DNA of 64,000 nucleotides from Pseudorhodobacter sp. MZDSW-24AT (GCF_002794355.1 NZ_PGOI01000009.1:332222-396221); one strand, 5' to 3'. Shown: positions 43,794-56,084, counted from the stretch's first letter. Numbers and translations: made by a program. The notes: generated by a model not told the origin, from the sequence alone.

Positions 43794-43873
43794 AAAAGCC
43801 AGTTGACGGATGCCAAGGCCGTGAGGCAGGGTCGCAGCATGGGGGGGAAACCTTTCCAAAGGGGGATTCACAC

Positions 43874-45460
43874 GTGACAGATGCCCAGCGGCCCGATCTG
43901 GCCGACCTGTTCATCATTGGCGGCGGCATCAACGGATGCGGCATCGCGCGCGACGCAGCCGGGCGCGGCCTGACTGTTGTTCTGGCCGAGCAGGGCGATC
44001 TGGCGCAGGCCACCTCGTCCGCTTCGACAAAGCTGTTTCACGGCGGTCTGCGCTATCTCGAGTATTTCGAATTCCGTCTTGTGCGCGAGGCGCTGGAAGA
44101 GCGCGAGACCCTGCTCACCGCCATGCCGCATATCTCATGGCCGATGCGCTTTGTGCTGCCCTATCACCGCGACATGCGGTTCGAGAGTGACACGCCCACC
44201 AGCCGCCTCTTGGGCGTGGTGATGCCATGGATGAAAGGCCGCCGCCCGGCATGGCTGATCCGGCTGGGCCTGTTCCTGTATGACACGCTGGGGGGCCGCA
44301 AGATCCTCCCCGCGACCCGCACGCTCGATCTGGCACGCGATCCTGCAGGCGCCCCGCTCAAGCCGAAATTCGCCCATGCCTACGAATATTCCGACTGCTG
44401 GATCGAGGATTCGCGCCTTGTCGTGCTGAACGCGCGCGATGCGGAATCGCGCGGTGCCCGCATCATGGTGCAAACCCGTGTGATCAGCGCCACCCGCATG
44501 GGCGACCATTGGGAGGTGCTGACCGAAGGCCCCGAAGGCCGCGCCACGCATCACGCGCGGGTTCTGGTCAACGCCGGCGGCCCGTGGGTCGAAGACATCA
44601 TCCGCAATGTCGCCCGCATCAACTCCACCGAAGGCGTTCGCCTTGTGCGCGGCAGCCACATCGTCACCCGCAAGCTTTATGACCACGACCGCTGCTATTT
44701 CTTCCAAGGCGAAGACGGGCGCATCATCTTTGCCATCCCTTACGAGCAGGATTTCACCCTGATCGGCACCACGGACAAAGATCACAAGGGCGCCCCGCGC
44801 GATGCGGTCTGCACCGATGAAGAACGCGATTACCTGCTGGCCTTCGCCTCGAATTACTTCGCCAAACCCGTCACCAAGGACGACGTGGTCTGGACCTATT
44901 CCGGCGTCCGCCCGCTCTACAACGACGGGGCCAAATCCGCCACCGCCGCCACCCGGGATTACGTCCTTTCGCTCGATCAAAGCGGCGCGCCGCTGCTCAA
45001 TGTCTTTGGCGGCAAAATCACCACCTACCGCCGTCTGGCAGAATCCGCGCTCGAGAAAATCCTGCCCTTTTTCCCCGGCACCAAGGGCAAATGGACGGCG
45101 CGCCAGCCTTTGCCAGGGGGCGATTTTCCGGTGGATGGCGTGGCGGCCCTGACCGCCGCCTTGCAGGCCGCGCATCCCTATCTGTCCGCCTATCACGCGG
45201 CGCGCCTGATCCGTGCCTATGGCACCGAAGCCATGCAAGTCCTTGGCTCTGCCCGCAGCCTTGCGGATCTGGGGCAGGATTTCGGCGCCACCTTGACCGA
45301 AGCCGAGGTGCGCTGGCTGATGACCCGCGAATATGCCCGCCATGCGGCCGATATCGTCTGGCGGCGCACGAAACTGGGCCTGCGAATGACCAAGGATCAG
45401 ATCGCGGCGCTTGAAAGCTACATGACCACCCCGCGCGCCATGAGTGGGGCCGCCGAATAA
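43874..45460 (+). CDS. glpD: Aerobic glycerol-3-phosphate dehydrogenase
   Basis: FAD-dependent membrane-associated enzyme oxidising glycerol 3-phosphate to dihydroxyacetone phosphate with electrons to quinone. The N-terminal FAD motif DLFIIGGGINGCGIARDAAGRGL, the TKLFHGGLRYLEYFEFRLV motif and the C-terminal VFGGKITTYRRLAESA segment are characteristic. The reading frame extends upstream, but the GTG at 43874, with GGGGGA 7 bases upstream, gives VTDAQRPDL and 528 aa, close to the family. First gene of the glp operon. Confidence 0.96.
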   Translation: MTDAQRPDLADLFIIGGGINGCGIARDAAGRGLTVVLAEQGDLAQATSSASTKLFHGGLRYLEYFEFRLVREALEERETLLTAMPHISWPMRFVLPYHRDMRFESDTPTSRLLGVVMPWMKGRRPAWLIRLGLFLYDTLGGRKILPATRTLDLARDPAGAPLKPKFAHAYEYSDCWIEDSRLVVLNARDAESRGARIMVQTRVISATRMGDHWEVLTEGPEGRATHHARVLVNAGGPWVEDIIRNVARINSTEGVRLVRGSHIVTRKLYDHDRCYFFQGEDGRIIFAIPYEQDFTLIGTTDKDHKGAPRDAVCTDEERDYLLAFASNYFAKPVTKDDVVWTYSGVRPLYNDGAKSATAATRDYVLSLDQSGAPLLNVFGGKITTYRRLAESALEKILPFFPGTKGKWTARQPLPGGDFPVDGVAALTAALQAAHPYLSAYHAARLIRAYGTEAMQVLGSARSLADLGQDFGATLTEAEVRWLMTREYARHAADIVWRRTKLGLRMTKDQIAALESYMTTPRAMSGAAE

Positions 45461-45470
45461 GGGAACGTTG

Positions 45471-46571
45471 ATGGCTCTGGAATTGCAGAACGTGTCGCGG
45501 TTGGTCGAGGGGCGGGTGCATATCCATCTAACCTCCCTGACCTTGCAAAAGGGCACCATGAACGTGCTGCTCGGGCCCACCCTTTCGGGCAAGACCTCGC
45601 TGATGCGCCTGATGGCGGGGCTGGATGCGCCCACCACCGGGCGCATCCTGTGGGATGGCCGCGATGTCACCGGCATGCGGGTGCAAGACCGCAAGGTGGC
45701 GATGGTCTACCAGCAGTTCATCAATTACCCCGGCCTCACGGTCTATGAAAACATCGCCTCGCCCTTGCGGATCATGGGGCGTGACGCCGCCAGCATCGAT
45801 AAGGCTGTGCGCGACACGGCCGAGATGATGCGCCTGACGCCGATGCTCCAGCGCAAGCCGCTGGAGCTTTCGGGCGGTCAGCAGCAGCGCTGCGCGCTCG
45901 CCCGCGCGCTTGTCAAAGGCGCTGGCCTTGTGTTGCTGGATGAACCCTTGGCCAACCTTGATTACAAACTGCGCGAAGAGCTGCGCATCGAAATCCCCCG
46001 CATCTTCGAGGCATCCGGTGCGATCTTCGTCTATGCCACCACCGAACCCGAAGAGGCGCTGTTGCTGGGCGGAAATACCGCCGCCCTGCACGAAGGCCGC
46101 GTGACCCAATTCGGCCCGACCCCGCAGGTCTATCGCCAGCCCGCCGACATGACGACAGCGCGCGTCTTTTCAGACCCGCCGATGAACTTTCTGCCTTGCG
46201 TCAAGACCTTTGCCCAAGTCGCGCTTGGCGAGGCGACCACCCCGGCCAGCGGTGCTTTCGCCGATCTGCCCGATGGCAGCTATACCGCCGGGTTCCGTGC
46301 CAACCACCTGTCCTTGCAGCCGCATTCGGCCCATGCGCTGCCGTTTCGCTGCAAGCTGGGCGTCACTGAAATCACCGGGTCCGAAACCTTCCTGCATCTG
46401 TCGCACGGGGCCGACACATGGGTGGGCCTTGTCCATGGCGTGCAGAATCTGGCCGACGGGGATGAAGTCACGGTCTGGCTCGATCCGGCGCATGTCTACC
46501 TCTTTGATGCGGCAGGCCAGCTGGCGGCCCCTGCCGCCTATGCGCAGTCCGATCTGAAGGGGGCTGCGTGA
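45471..46571 (+). CDS. glpS: Glycerol ABC transporter ATPase GlpS
   Basis: One of the two nucleotide-binding subunits of the glycerol uptake system known from Rhizobium (glpSTPQUV). 366 aa with a Walker A motif GPTLSGKT (35-42), the signature LELSGGQQQR (LSGGQ at 133-137), Walker B VLLDEP (about 154-159) and a C-terminal TOBE-like domain. The switch (H-loop) histidine is replaced: YATTEPEEAL has Thr191 where Y-V-T-H-D-Q is expected, suggesting its own ATP site is weak. ATG 45471 with AAGGGAA upstream; 10 bases after glpD. Confidence 0.93.
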   Translation: MALELQNVSRLVEGRVHIHLTSLTLQKGTMNVLLGPTLSGKTSLMRLMAGLDAPTTGRILWDGRDVTGMRVQDRKVAMVYQQFINYPGLTVYENIASPLRIMGRDAASIDKAVRDTAEMMRLTPMLQRKPLELSGGQQQRCALARALVKGAGLVLLDEPLANLDYKLREELRIEIPRIFEASGAIFVYATTEPEEALLLGGNTAALHEGRVTQFGPTPQVYRQPADMTTARVFSDPPMNFLPCVKTFAQVALGEATTPASGAFADLPDGSYTAGFRANHLSLQPHSAHALPFRCKLGVTEITGSETFLHLSHGADTWVGLVHGVQNLADGDEVTVWLDPAHVYLFDAAGQLAAPAAYAQSDLKGAA

Positions 46572-46572
46572 C

Positions 46573-47648
46573 ATGGCACAGATCACTCTGAAAAATCTGG
46601 CGCACAGCTATTCTCCGAACCCCTCCAAGGACGCGGATTTCGCGCTCAAGGAAATGGATCACGTCTGGCAGGACGGCGGCGCCTATGCGCTTCTGGGCTC
46701 GTCGGGCTGTGGCAAGACCACGCTTTTGAACATCATCTCGGGCCTGCTGCGCCCCAGCCAAGGCCGCGTGCTTTTTGGCGACCGCGATGTGACCGATGCC
46801 GCCACGTCGGAACGCAACATCGCGCAGGTGTTCCAGTTCCCGGTGGTCTATGACACCATGACGGTGCGCGACAATCTGGCCTTTCCGCTGCGCAATCGCG
46901 GGATGGACCCAAAATACATCGCCGACCGCGTGCAGGCGATCGCCCAGATGATCGGCATGGAAGCCACGCTGAACCGCAAGGCCCAAGGGCTGACGGCGGA
47001 TGCCAAGCAAAAGATCAGCCTTGGCCGTGGCATGGTGCGCGAAGACGTGAACGCCATCCTTTTTGATGAACCGCTCACCGTGATCGACCCCCATATGAAA
47101 TGGGAATTGCGCACGCAGTTGAAAAAGCTGCACCGCGATTTCGGGCATACGATGATCTACGTCACCCATGACCAGACCGAGGCGTTGACCTTCGCCGACA
47201 AGGTGGTGGTGATGTATGATGGCCGTGTGGTGCAGATGGGCACGCCGGAAGAGCTGTTTGAAACGCCGCAGCACACCTTTGTGGGCTATTTCATCGGCTC
47301 GCCGGGGATGAACCTGCTGTTTGCCCAGATCGACGGCAACACGGCGCATGTGCAGGGGCAGGCCGTGGCCTTGGGCGCGTCCTATGCGCCACTTGCCGGG
47401 CGCACGCAAATCGGCATCCGCCCGGAATACACGCGCCTGACGGCGGGCGAGGGGCTTCCCGTCAGCATCAAGCGGGTCGAGGACGTGGGGCGCCACCGGC
47501 TCATCCGGGCCGAGGTGCTGGGCCAGCCCCTCAGCATCGTCGCCCCCGAAGGCCAAGAGATCGGCGCCGACCTCACCCATGTCGCCTTCGCGCCGGAAAA
47601 GATCAACGTCTATGCCGATGAGTGGCGCGTGCAGGGAGAGGCCGCCCG

Positions 47649-47652
<4 letters not shown>
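46573..47652 (+). CDS. glpT: Glycerol ABC transporter ATPase GlpT
   Basis: Second nucleotide-binding subunit, 359 aa. Walker A GSSGCGKT (42-49), Walker B ILFDEP (162-167) and the H-loop YVTHDQTEAL (His199) are intact. The signature motif is degenerate: LTADAKQK (140-147) replaces LSGGQQQR. It follows glpS after one base and overlaps glpP by four bases. The gene is GlpT of the ABC glycerol system, not the glycerol-3-phosphate permease of E. coli that shares the symbol. Assembled with GlpS it would give one canonical and one degenerate ATP site. Confidence 0.93.
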
Positions 47653-49320
<1,668 letters not shown>

Positions 49321-49324
<4 letters not shown>

Positions 49325-49752
49325 TGACCACCACCCCCACCACGCCCGCGCAAAAGCGCACCAACTGGACGCTGATCAGCCTCACCGCCGCCGCCCTCAT
49401 GGGGGCCGTGCTGGCCGCCCTGCTGCTCTCCGCCCCGCAAAAAGACGGCGCGATCGACTGGTTCGCGCCCATGACCCCCGGCGGCTGGATGGCCTGGACC
49501 CTGCCGGTCGCCCTGTTCTTCTGGACGATCGCCTGCCTCTTGATCCTCTTCACCCTGCTGGCGATCCGCTTTCCAGAAACCCCGCGCGTCGGCATCCTGC
49601 GCATGGAAACCACGCGCGGCGACCGCCTCTTCATCACCCTTCTGGGCTCGGCCTTTCTCAACCTCGGCTGGCTCTTCTTCTTCGGCGCCCCTCTCTGGGG
49701 GGCGCTGGTGGTGTGCCTCGTCTATGCGCTGGCGGTGTTCCGCTTCGTCTAG
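49321..49752 (+). CDS. glpU: DUF2160 small membrane protein GlpU
   Basis: 143-aa membrane protein with about four hydrophobic segments, the conserved DUF2160/GlpU family that accompanies rhizobial glycerol ABC transporters. The segment GDRLFITLLGSAFLNLGWLFFFGAPLWGALVV is characteristic. Its role in transport is unclear, perhaps assembly or stability. ATG at 49321 or 49324 overlaps the glpQ stop; the two ATGs are adjacent. It was part of a longer frame that begins within glpQ and which I reject. Confidence 0.88.
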
Positions 49753-49842
49753 ACGGCCAAAGCGACCGAGGGACGGCGCCCGCGCGCCCAACCCCGGCAA
49801 GACCGATACGATCCGACGTCTCACATTCTGGGAGGAAACATA

Positions 49843-51567
49843 ATGAGACTTCGCCACACGACCACCGCCATGGCGCTCGCGCTGATGGCGACAGGCGCCG
49901 CCCCCGCCTGGGCTGACATGGACGCCGCCCGCGCGTTCCTCGATGCCGAGATCGGCACGCTGTCCTCGCTGGACCGCGCCGCGCAAGAGGCAGAGATGCA
50001 ATGGTTCATCGATGCCGCTAAACCCTATGCCGGCATGGACATCAAGGTGGTGTCGGAAACCATCACCACCCATGAATATGAATCCAAGGTGCTGGCCCCG
50101 GCCTTCACCGCGATCACCGGCATCAAGATCACCCATGACCTGATCGGCGAAGGCGATGTGGTGGAAAAACTGCAAACGCAGATGCAGTCGGGCGAGAACA
50201 TCTATGACGCCTATATCAACGATTCCGACCTGATCGGCACCCATTGGCGCTATCAACAGGTTCGCATCCTGGATGACTGGATGGCGGGCGAAGGCGCGGC
50301 GGTCACCAACCCGAACCTCGACATCGCCGACTTCATCGGCACCAAATTCACCACCGCGCCGGATGGCAAGCTGTATCAGTTGCCCACCCAGCAATTCGCC
50401 AACCTCTACTGGTTCCGCTACGACTGGTTCAACGACGAGAAAACCAAGGCCGATTTCCAAGCGAAATACGGCTATGAACTGGGCGTCCCGCTGAACTGGT
50501 CTGCCTATGAAGACATCGCCGAATTCTTCACTGGCCGCGATATGTCCTATGCTGGCGGCCCGTCCTCGGGCGTGTTCGGCAACATGGACTATGGCAAGAA
50601 AGACCCGTCCTTGGGCTGGCGCTACACCGACGCATGGATGTCGATGGCCGGGATGGGCGACGTGGGCGAACCCAACGGCCTGCCGGTCGATGAATGGGGC
50701 ATCCGCGTGAATGAAAACTCGCAGCCCGTCGGCTCTTGCGTCGCGCGGGGCGGGGCCACCAATGACGCGGCGGCGGTCTATGCCGTGACCAAAGCCATCG
50801 AGTGGCTGCAAAAATACACCCCGCCCGAAGCCCAAGGCATGACCTTCGGCGAAGCGGGGCCGGTCCCGGCCCAAGGCAACATCGCACAGCAGATGTTCTG
50901 GTATACCGCCTTCACCGCCGACATGGTCAAAGAAGGCCTGCCGGTGATGAACGAGGACGGCACGCCGAAATGGCGCATGGCCCCCAGCCCGCATGGCGCC
51001 TATTGGCAAGAAGGCACCAAGGTCGGCTATCAGGACGCAGGCTCCTGGACCTTGATGAAATCCACCCCTGTGGACCGTGCGCAGGCGGCCTGGCTCTATG
51101 CCCAGTTCGTCACCTCCAAGACCGTGGACGTGAAGAAAAGCCATGTCGGCCTGACCTTCATCCGCGAGTCGACGATCCAGCACGAAAGCTTCACCGAACG
51201 CGCGCCAAAACTGGGCGGTCTGGTGGAATTCTACCGCTCGCCCGCCCGCGTGCAATGGTCGCCCACGGGCACCAACGTGCCGGATTATCCGAAACTGGCA
51301 CAGCTCTGGTGGCAGAACATCGGTGACGCCATGTCGGGCGCAAAGACCCCGCAAGAGGCCCTTGATGCGCTTTGCGAAGAGCAAGAACGCGTGATGGAAC
51401 GTCTGGAACGTGCAGGCGTGCAAGGCGACATCGGCCCGAAACTGAACGAGCCGCAGGACGCCCAGGTCTGGCTCGATGCGCCCGGCGCGCCGGTGGCCAA
51501 GCTGGAAAACGAAAAGCCGCAGGGCGAGACGATCAGCTATGACGAGCTGATCAAGTCCTGGAACTGA
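49843..51567 (+). CDS. glpV: Glycerol ABC transporter substrate-binding protein GlpV
   Basis: 574-aa periplasmic solute-binding protein with a signal peptide (MALALMATGAAPAWA, before DM). It belongs to the extracellular solute-binding family 1 branch used for glycerol in Rhizobium; the DMDIKVVSETITTHEYESKVLAP-like region and PTQQFANLYWFRYDWF are recognisable. GGAGG lies 8 bases before the ATG. The binding protein is longer than MalE-type proteins. A 27-bp inverted repeat follows, and the glpK gene begins 142 bases on. Confidence 0.93.
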   Translation: MRLRHTTTAMALALMATGAAPAWADMDAARAFLDAEIGTLSSLDRAAQEAEMQWFIDAAKPYAGMDIKVVSETITTHEYESKVLAPAFTAITGIKITHDLIGEGDVVEKLQTQMQSGENIYDAYINDSDLIGTHWRYQQVRILDDWMAGEGAAVTNPNLDIADFIGTKFTTAPDGKLYQLPTQQFANLYWFRYDWFNDEKTKADFQAKYGYELGVPLNWSAYEDIAEFFTGRDMSYAGGPSSGVFGNMDYGKKDPSLGWRYTDAWMSMAGMGDVGEPNGLPVDEWGIRVNENSQPVGSCVARGGATNDAAAVYAVTKAIEWLQKYTPPEAQGMTFGEAGPVPAQGNIAQQMFWYTAFTADMVKEGLPVMNEDGTPKWRMAPSPHGAYWQEGTKVGYQDAGSWTLMKSTPVDRAQAAWLYAQFVTSKTVDVKKSHVGLTFIRESTIQHESFTERAPKLGGLVEFYRSPARVQWSPTGTNVPDYPKLAQLWWQNIGDAMSGAKTPQEALDALCEEQERVMERLERAGVQGDIGPKLNEPQDAQVWLDAPGAPVAKLENEKPQGETISYDELIKSWN

Positions 51568-51609
51568 GCTGACGCTGAAATGGGCAGGGTAACGCCTTGC
51601 CCATTTCAC

Positions 51610-51683
51610 CTGTTCTTAAATATCCCCGCCGGAGGCTCCTGCCGCATGTGTCGGATGCCTCCGGCGGGGATATTTAAGAACAG
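51610..51683. repeat. Large inverted repeat made of two facing dispersed-repeat copies
   Basis: A perfect 27-bp inverted repeat at 51610-51636 and 51657-51683 with a 20-base loop. Both arms end in TTCTTAAATATCCCCGCCGG (or its complement), the GGATATTT..GAACAG repeat of other intergenic regions. It can form a long RNA hairpin between glpV and glpK and may be a terminator or an attenuation/processing site. Confidence 0.85.
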
Positions 51684-51709
51684 ATGAACAGACCACGAAA
51701 GCAGATGAC

Positions 51710-53194
51710 ATGACCCATATCCTCGCCATCGATCAGGGCACCACCTCGAGCCGCGCCATCCTGTTTGATGCCGATCTGCGCGTGGTCGCCTCGGCCCAAG
51801 AGGAATTTCCCCAGCACTACCCGCAACCGGGCTGGGTGGAGCATGACCCGTCCGACCTGTGGTCCACCGTGGCCGCCACCGCCCGGGCCGCGATGGAGCG
51901 GGCGGGGGTTCGGGCAGAGCGGATCGCCGCCATTGGCATCACCAACCAGCGCGAAACCACGCTGATCTGGGACCGCGCCAGCGGGCAGCCGATCCACCCG
52001 GCGATCGTCTGGCAAGACCGCCGCACCGCAGGCCTCTGCACCGCGCTGAAAGACGCGGGGCACGAGCCGATGATCACCGAACGCACCGGCCTGCTGCTCG
52101 ACCCCTATTTCTCGGCGACCAAGGTGAAATGGCTGCTCGACCATGTCGAGGGGGCGCGGGCGCGGGCCGAAGCCGGCGAACTGGCCTTTGGCACGGTGGA
52201 CACCTGGCTGATCTGGAACCTCACCGGCGGGCGGGTGCATGCGACCGACGCCACCAATGCCGCCCGCACCATGCTCTACAACATCGCCACCGGCACCTGG
52301 GACGCCGAGATCTGCGCGCTGATGGATGTGCCCATGGCGCTTTTGCCCGAGGTCAAGGATTGCGCCGCCGACTTCGGCACCACCCGGGCCGATCTCTTCG
52401 GCCGTGAAATCCCGATCTGCGGGGTGGCCGGGGATCAGCAGGCCGCGACCGTGGGTCAGGCCTGTTTCGCCCCGGGCATGATGAAATCGACCTATGGCAC
52501 CGGCTGTTTTGCGCTTCTGAACACCGGCTCGGACCGCGTGCCCTCCACCAACCGGCTTCTGACGACCATCGCCTATCAGCTGGATGGCAAGCCCACCTAT
52601 GCGCTCGAAGGCTCGATCTTCATCGCGGGCGCCGTGGTGCAATGGCTGCGCGACGGGCTCAAGATCATCCGCCACGCCTCGGAAACCCAAGGGCTCGCCG
52701 AAGCGGCGGAGGCGGCGCAGGGCGTAATCCTCGTGCCTGCCTTCACCGGGCTGGGCGCGCCCTATTGGCGGCCCGATTGCCGTGGCGCCGTCTATGGCCT
52801 CACCCGCAACTCCGGCCCCGCCGAACTCGCCCGCGCCGCGCTCGAATCCGTCGGCTACCAGACCCGCGACCTGCTCGAGGCGATGCGCGCCGATTGGGGT
52901 GCTGCCGCCGATGGCGTGCTGCGCGTCGATGGCGGCATGAGCGCGAGCGACTGGGCCATGCAATTCCTCTCCGACATCCTCGGAGCGCCGGTGGACCGGC
53001 CCAAGGTCACGGAAACCACCGCCCTTGGCGCAGCCTACCTTGCCGGGCTTCAGGCCGGGGTCTGCCCCGCGCCCGAGGAATTTGCCAAAAGCTGGGCGCT
53101 GGACCGCCGCTTTGAACCGGCGATGGACGCAGACGAACGGCAGGCCAAATACGCCCGCTGGGGCCGCGCCATTCAGGCCACGATGGCGGTATGA
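51710..53194 (+). CDS. glpK: Glycerol kinase
   Basis: ATP-dependent kinase making glycerol 3-phosphate from glycerol; 494 aa with the FGGY kinase layout. [14 protein letters not shown] and [13 protein letters not shown] at the N-terminus, [16 protein letters not shown], and the C-terminal [20 protein letters not shown] are the standard family motifs. Cytoplasmic. Its substrate is supplied by the glpSTPQUV transporter and its product is oxidised by GlpD. The stop overlaps the next gene (ATGA). Confidence 0.97.
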   Translation: MTHILAIDQGTTSSRAILFDADLRVVASAQEEFPQHYPQPGWVEHDPSDLWSTVAATARAAMERAGVRAERIAAIGITNQRETTLIWDRASGQPIHPAIVWQDRRTAGLCTALKDAGHEPMITERTGLLLDPYFSATKVKWLLDHVEGARARAEAGELAFGTVDTWLIWNLTGGRVHATDATNAARTMLYNIATGTWDAEICALMDVPMALLPEVKDCAADFGTTRADLFGREIPICGVAGDQQAATVGQACFAPGMMKSTYGTGCFALLNTGSDRVPSTNRLLTTIAYQLDGKPTYALEGSIFIAGAVVQWLRDGLKIIRHASETQGLAEAAEAAQGVILVPAFTGLGAPYWRPDCRGAVYGLTRNSGPAELARAALESVGYQTRDLLEAMRADWGAAADGVLRVDGGMSASDWAMQFLSDILGAPVDRPKVTETTALGAAYLAGLQAGVCPAPEEFAKSWALDRRFEPAMDADERQAKYARWGRAIQATMAV

Positions 53195-54318
53195 CCTTCT
53201 CGATCCTCCAGCCCGGCCGCGTCGTCTTTGGCCGGGGGCAGGCGGCGCAGGCGGCCGAGGTGGCGCGCCGCTTTGGCCCGCGCGGTCTGCTGGTCCATGG
53301 GGCCAACCCCGCCCGCGCGGCCAGCCTGATCGACGCGCTTGGCCCCGAGACGCGCCCGCTCTCCTGCGCCGCCGAACCGACGCTTGCCATGCTCGAGGCC
53401 GCCATCGCAGAGGGCCGCGCCCATCGCCCCGATTGGGTGCTGGCCATTGGTGGCGGCGCGGCGCTGGATCTGGGCAAGGCGCTGGCCGCCCTGATCCCCG
53501 CGCCGGGTGGGGCGATGGACCATCTGGAACTCGTGGGCCGCGCCCTGCCGCTGTGCGCCGATCCCTTGCCCTTCATCGCCTTGCCCACCACCGCAGGAAC
53601 GGGGGCCGAGGTGACCAAGAACGCCGTCATCGGCCTGCCAGACCGTGGCCGCAAGGTCAGCCTGCGCGATGATCGCATGATCGCCCGCGTCGCCATCATC
53701 GACCCCGCGCTCACCGATGGCTGCCCTTGGCCAGTCACCCTTGCCTCCGGCCTGGATGCGGTCACACAGGTGATCGAACCCTATGTGTCCTGCAAGGCCA
53801 CGCCCTACACCGATGCCATTTCCCTCCCCGCCATCGCACCGGGCCTGCGCGCGCTAATGCGCCTGCACAAAAGCGAAGACGCCGCCGCGCGCGACACGCT
53901 TGCCTATACCTCGCTGTCAGGGGGCTTGGCTTTGGCCAATGCGGGGCTGGGGGTCGTGCATGGCTTTGCGGGCGTCATCGGCGGCACCACGGGGGCCGCG
54001 CATGGGGCAATCTGCGGCGCGCTGCTTGGCCCGGTTCTCGCGATGAACCGCGCCCGCAGCACCGGGGCCGCCCGCGCGCGCCTTGACCAAGTCTGCGCGC
54101 TCTTGGCCGATGTGCTGGGCTCCACCGCCGACGCCGCCCCCGAGGCGCTTGCCCTTTGGGCGCATGGCGCGGGCCTGCCCAGACTCTCGGCCCTTGGCGT
54201 CACCGCGCCAGATCATGCCGCCCTCGCGACGGCGGCAGAAACCGCCTCGTCCACCAAGGGCAACCCGGTCGTCCTTGGTCACGCCGACCTGTGCCAGATA
54301 TTGGAAAGGGCGGGATAA
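53191..54318 (+). CDS. Iron-containing alcohol dehydrogenase
   Basis: 375-aa type III Fe-ADH. The nucleotide-binding [12 protein letters not shown] is near residues 85-96 and [12 protein letters not shown] near 131-142. Of the four metal ligands, Asp189, His257 (VVHGFAG) and His271 (AAHGAICG) are present; the usual second ligand His is Gln193 (LDAVTQVIE). This Gln may define a subfamily rather than a defect. It overlaps glpK by four bases, so a role in glycerol or triose metabolism, such as interconverting dihydroxyacetone and glycerol or an aldehyde and alcohol, is likely. A terminator overlaps its stop codon. Confidence 0.88.
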   Translation: MTFSILQPGRVVFGRGQAAQAAEVARRFGPRGLLVHGANPARAASLIDALGPETRPLSCAAEPTLAMLEAAIAEGRAHRPDWVLAIGGGAALDLGKALAALIPAPGGAMDHLELVGRALPLCADPLPFIALPTTAGTGAEVTKNAVIGLPDRGRKVSLRDDRMIARVAIIDPALTDGCPWPVTLASGLDAVTQVIEPYVSCKATPYTDAISLPAIAPGLRALMRLHKSEDAAARDTLAYTSLSGGLALANAGLGVVHGFAGVIGGTTGAAHGAICGALLGPVLAMNRARSTGAARARLDQVCALLADVLGSTADAAPEALALWAHGAGLPRLSALGVTAPDHAALATAAETASSTKGNPVVLGHADLCQILERAG

Positions 54319-54329
54319 ACCCGCCCTTT
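54305..54329 (+). terminator. Terminator of the glp operon
   Basis: Ten-base stem AAAGGGCGGG / CCCGCCCTTT with a short loop, overlapping the end of the Fe-ADH gene (TAA stop at 54316). It is followed by a short T run. Confidence 0.75.
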
Positions 54330-54344
54330 GCCCTTGGCCTGTGC

Positions 54345-55901
54345 TCAGGCGTTTTGCGCATCCGCCAGATCGTGATCCTTCAGATCCAGCACATCCTCAT
54401 CGGTCTTTTCCCACAGCCTGCGCTCTTCCTCGCTGGCGCGCGGTGAAAACAGCCCTGTCACCGCATAGAAAATCCCGATCAAGGGCGCCGTCCAGCAGGC
54501 AATCGCCAGCGGGATATACAGCAGGTTTTCCAGATTGCCCGACATGATCCCCAACCCAAGGGCCGAGATCACAAAGGCCCCGCCTGCGTTCCATGGGATC
54601 AGCGGGCTCATCAGGGTGCCGCCTTCTTCCACCGCCCGGCTCAGGTTCAAGGTGGAATAGCCCATCCCGCGATAGAGCGGCGCAAACATCCGCCCCGGCA
54701 GCGCGATCGAGATATAGGGGTCTCCCGCCACCATATTGGTGGCAAAGGCCGTGCCGATCGACGCGCTTTGCACGGCGGCAAAGCTTTTCACGCGCGAAAT
54801 GATCGCCATGATAATGGCCTCAAGGCACCCTGTGCGCTCCAGCGCGCCGCCAAAGCCAAGCGCGATCAGCATCAGCGAGATCGTCCACATCATCGACTGG
54901 ATGCCACCCGAGTTCAGCAGGCTGTCAATATCGGCAACACCGGTTTCAATGCTGAACCCCGACTGGGCAAAGGTGAACACATCATGCAGACCCGCGCCTT
55001 GCAGGAAAATCGCCACCAAGCCCCCGGCCAGCACTCCGGCAAACAGCGAAGGCAGCGGCGGCTTGCGCATCAGCGCCAGCCCCATCACCAAAAGCGCAGG
55101 CAGCAGCGGGATCAACCCGATATGGAATTGCTGGTCCAGATTGGTGGTGATCTGCTCAATCGCCCCCAGCGCCACATCGGCCGGTTCGATCAGCGCATAG
55201 CCTGCCACCAGATAGACCGTCAGCGCGATCAGCATGGCAGGAATGGTTGTGGGCAGCATGTTCTGAATATGGTCAAACACGGTAACGCCGGTCACCGCAG
55301 GCGCAAGGTTCGTGGTGTCCGACAAAGGCGAGATCTTGTCGCCAAAGAACGCCCCCGACACCACGGCCCCCGCCGTCCAATAGGCCGGAATGCCGAAACC
55401 GGCGCCAATTCCCATCAACGCAAGGCCGATGGTGCCCACCGTGCCCCAGCTGGTGCCCAAGGACAGCGACACCACAGCACACAGGATCATCGCCGCGGCC
55501 AGAAAGATCGACGGGTTCAGCAGCGTCAGCCCGTAATAAATCAGCGTCGGCACCGTGCCCGAGGCGATCCAGACGCCGATGATCATGCCCACCACGATCA
55601 GCACCGCCAGCGAAGGCATCGACACATGGATAACGTGAAAGACGCCTTCGCGGATGTCCATCCAGTCCATGCCGCGCAAAACACCCAAAAGCCCAGTGAT
55701 GGCCAAACCGCAGATCAGCGGAATATGCGGGGTGAAATCGCCGTAATAGAACAACTGCAAAGCCAGCAGGCCCAAGGTCAAGACAATGGGCAGCAGAGCA
55801 ATCGGAAGAGAGGGTAAAGTTTCCGGGCCGCGTCGTTCGGGGGTGGCCCCCCCTGTGTCGCTCTGGTCCCGTGCCGACCCGCTCACCCGTGTCTCTGCCA
55901 T
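54345..55901 (-). CDS. NhaC-family Na+/H+ antiporter
   Basis: Inner-membrane antiporter of about 518 aa with twelve or so helices. The NhaC family features FFGDKISPLSDTTNLAPAVTGV and GTSWGTVGTIGLALMGIGAG, and MVAGDPYISIALPGRMF in the second half, are evident. Exchange of Na+ for H+ or, for related proteins, malate/lactate is possible. The start ATG at 55901 has GGAG 6 bases upstream; the frame continues to 55997 but without support. Monocistronic. Confidence 0.92.
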   Translation of the reverse strand: MAETRVSGSARDQSDTGGATPERRGPETLPSLPIALLPIVLTLGLLALQLFYYGDFTPHIPLICGLAITGLLGVLRGMDWMDIREGVFHVIHVSMPSLAVLIVVGMIIGVWIASGTVPTLIYYGLTLLNPSIFLAAAMILCAVVSLSLGTSWGTVGTIGLALMGIGAGFGIPAYWTAGAVVSGAFFGDKISPLSDTTNLAPAVTGVTVFDHIQNMLPTTIPAMLIALTVYLVAGYALIEPADVALGAIEQITTNLDQQFHIGLIPLLPALLVMGLALMRKPPLPSLFAGVLAGGLVAIFLQGAGLHDVFTFAQSGFSIETGVADIDSLLNSGGIQSMMWTISLMLIALGFGGALERTGCLEAIIMAIISRVKSFAAVQSASIGTAFATNMVAGDPYISIALPGRMFAPLYRGMGYSTLNLSRAVEEGGTLMSPLIPWNAGGAFVISALGLGIMSGNLENLLYIPLAIACWTAPLIGIFYAVTGLFSPRASEEERRLWEKTDEDVLDLKDHDLADAQNA

Positions 55902-56084
55902 GTTTTTCTCCGGTGTAATTTCGCATTTGCCAACGCGCGGCGGGCAAACGGGTTCCGACTGTCGTCGCGGAAGGCGCCCGTTTTGCCGAAAAAGCACCCG
56001 GCTGCGGCGGCTTTCCGTCCCGCCTATGGCCCGACCTGCGGGCCTTTCATGCCGTCAAGCGCTGTGCCGCGCGCAAAAAAAAAA

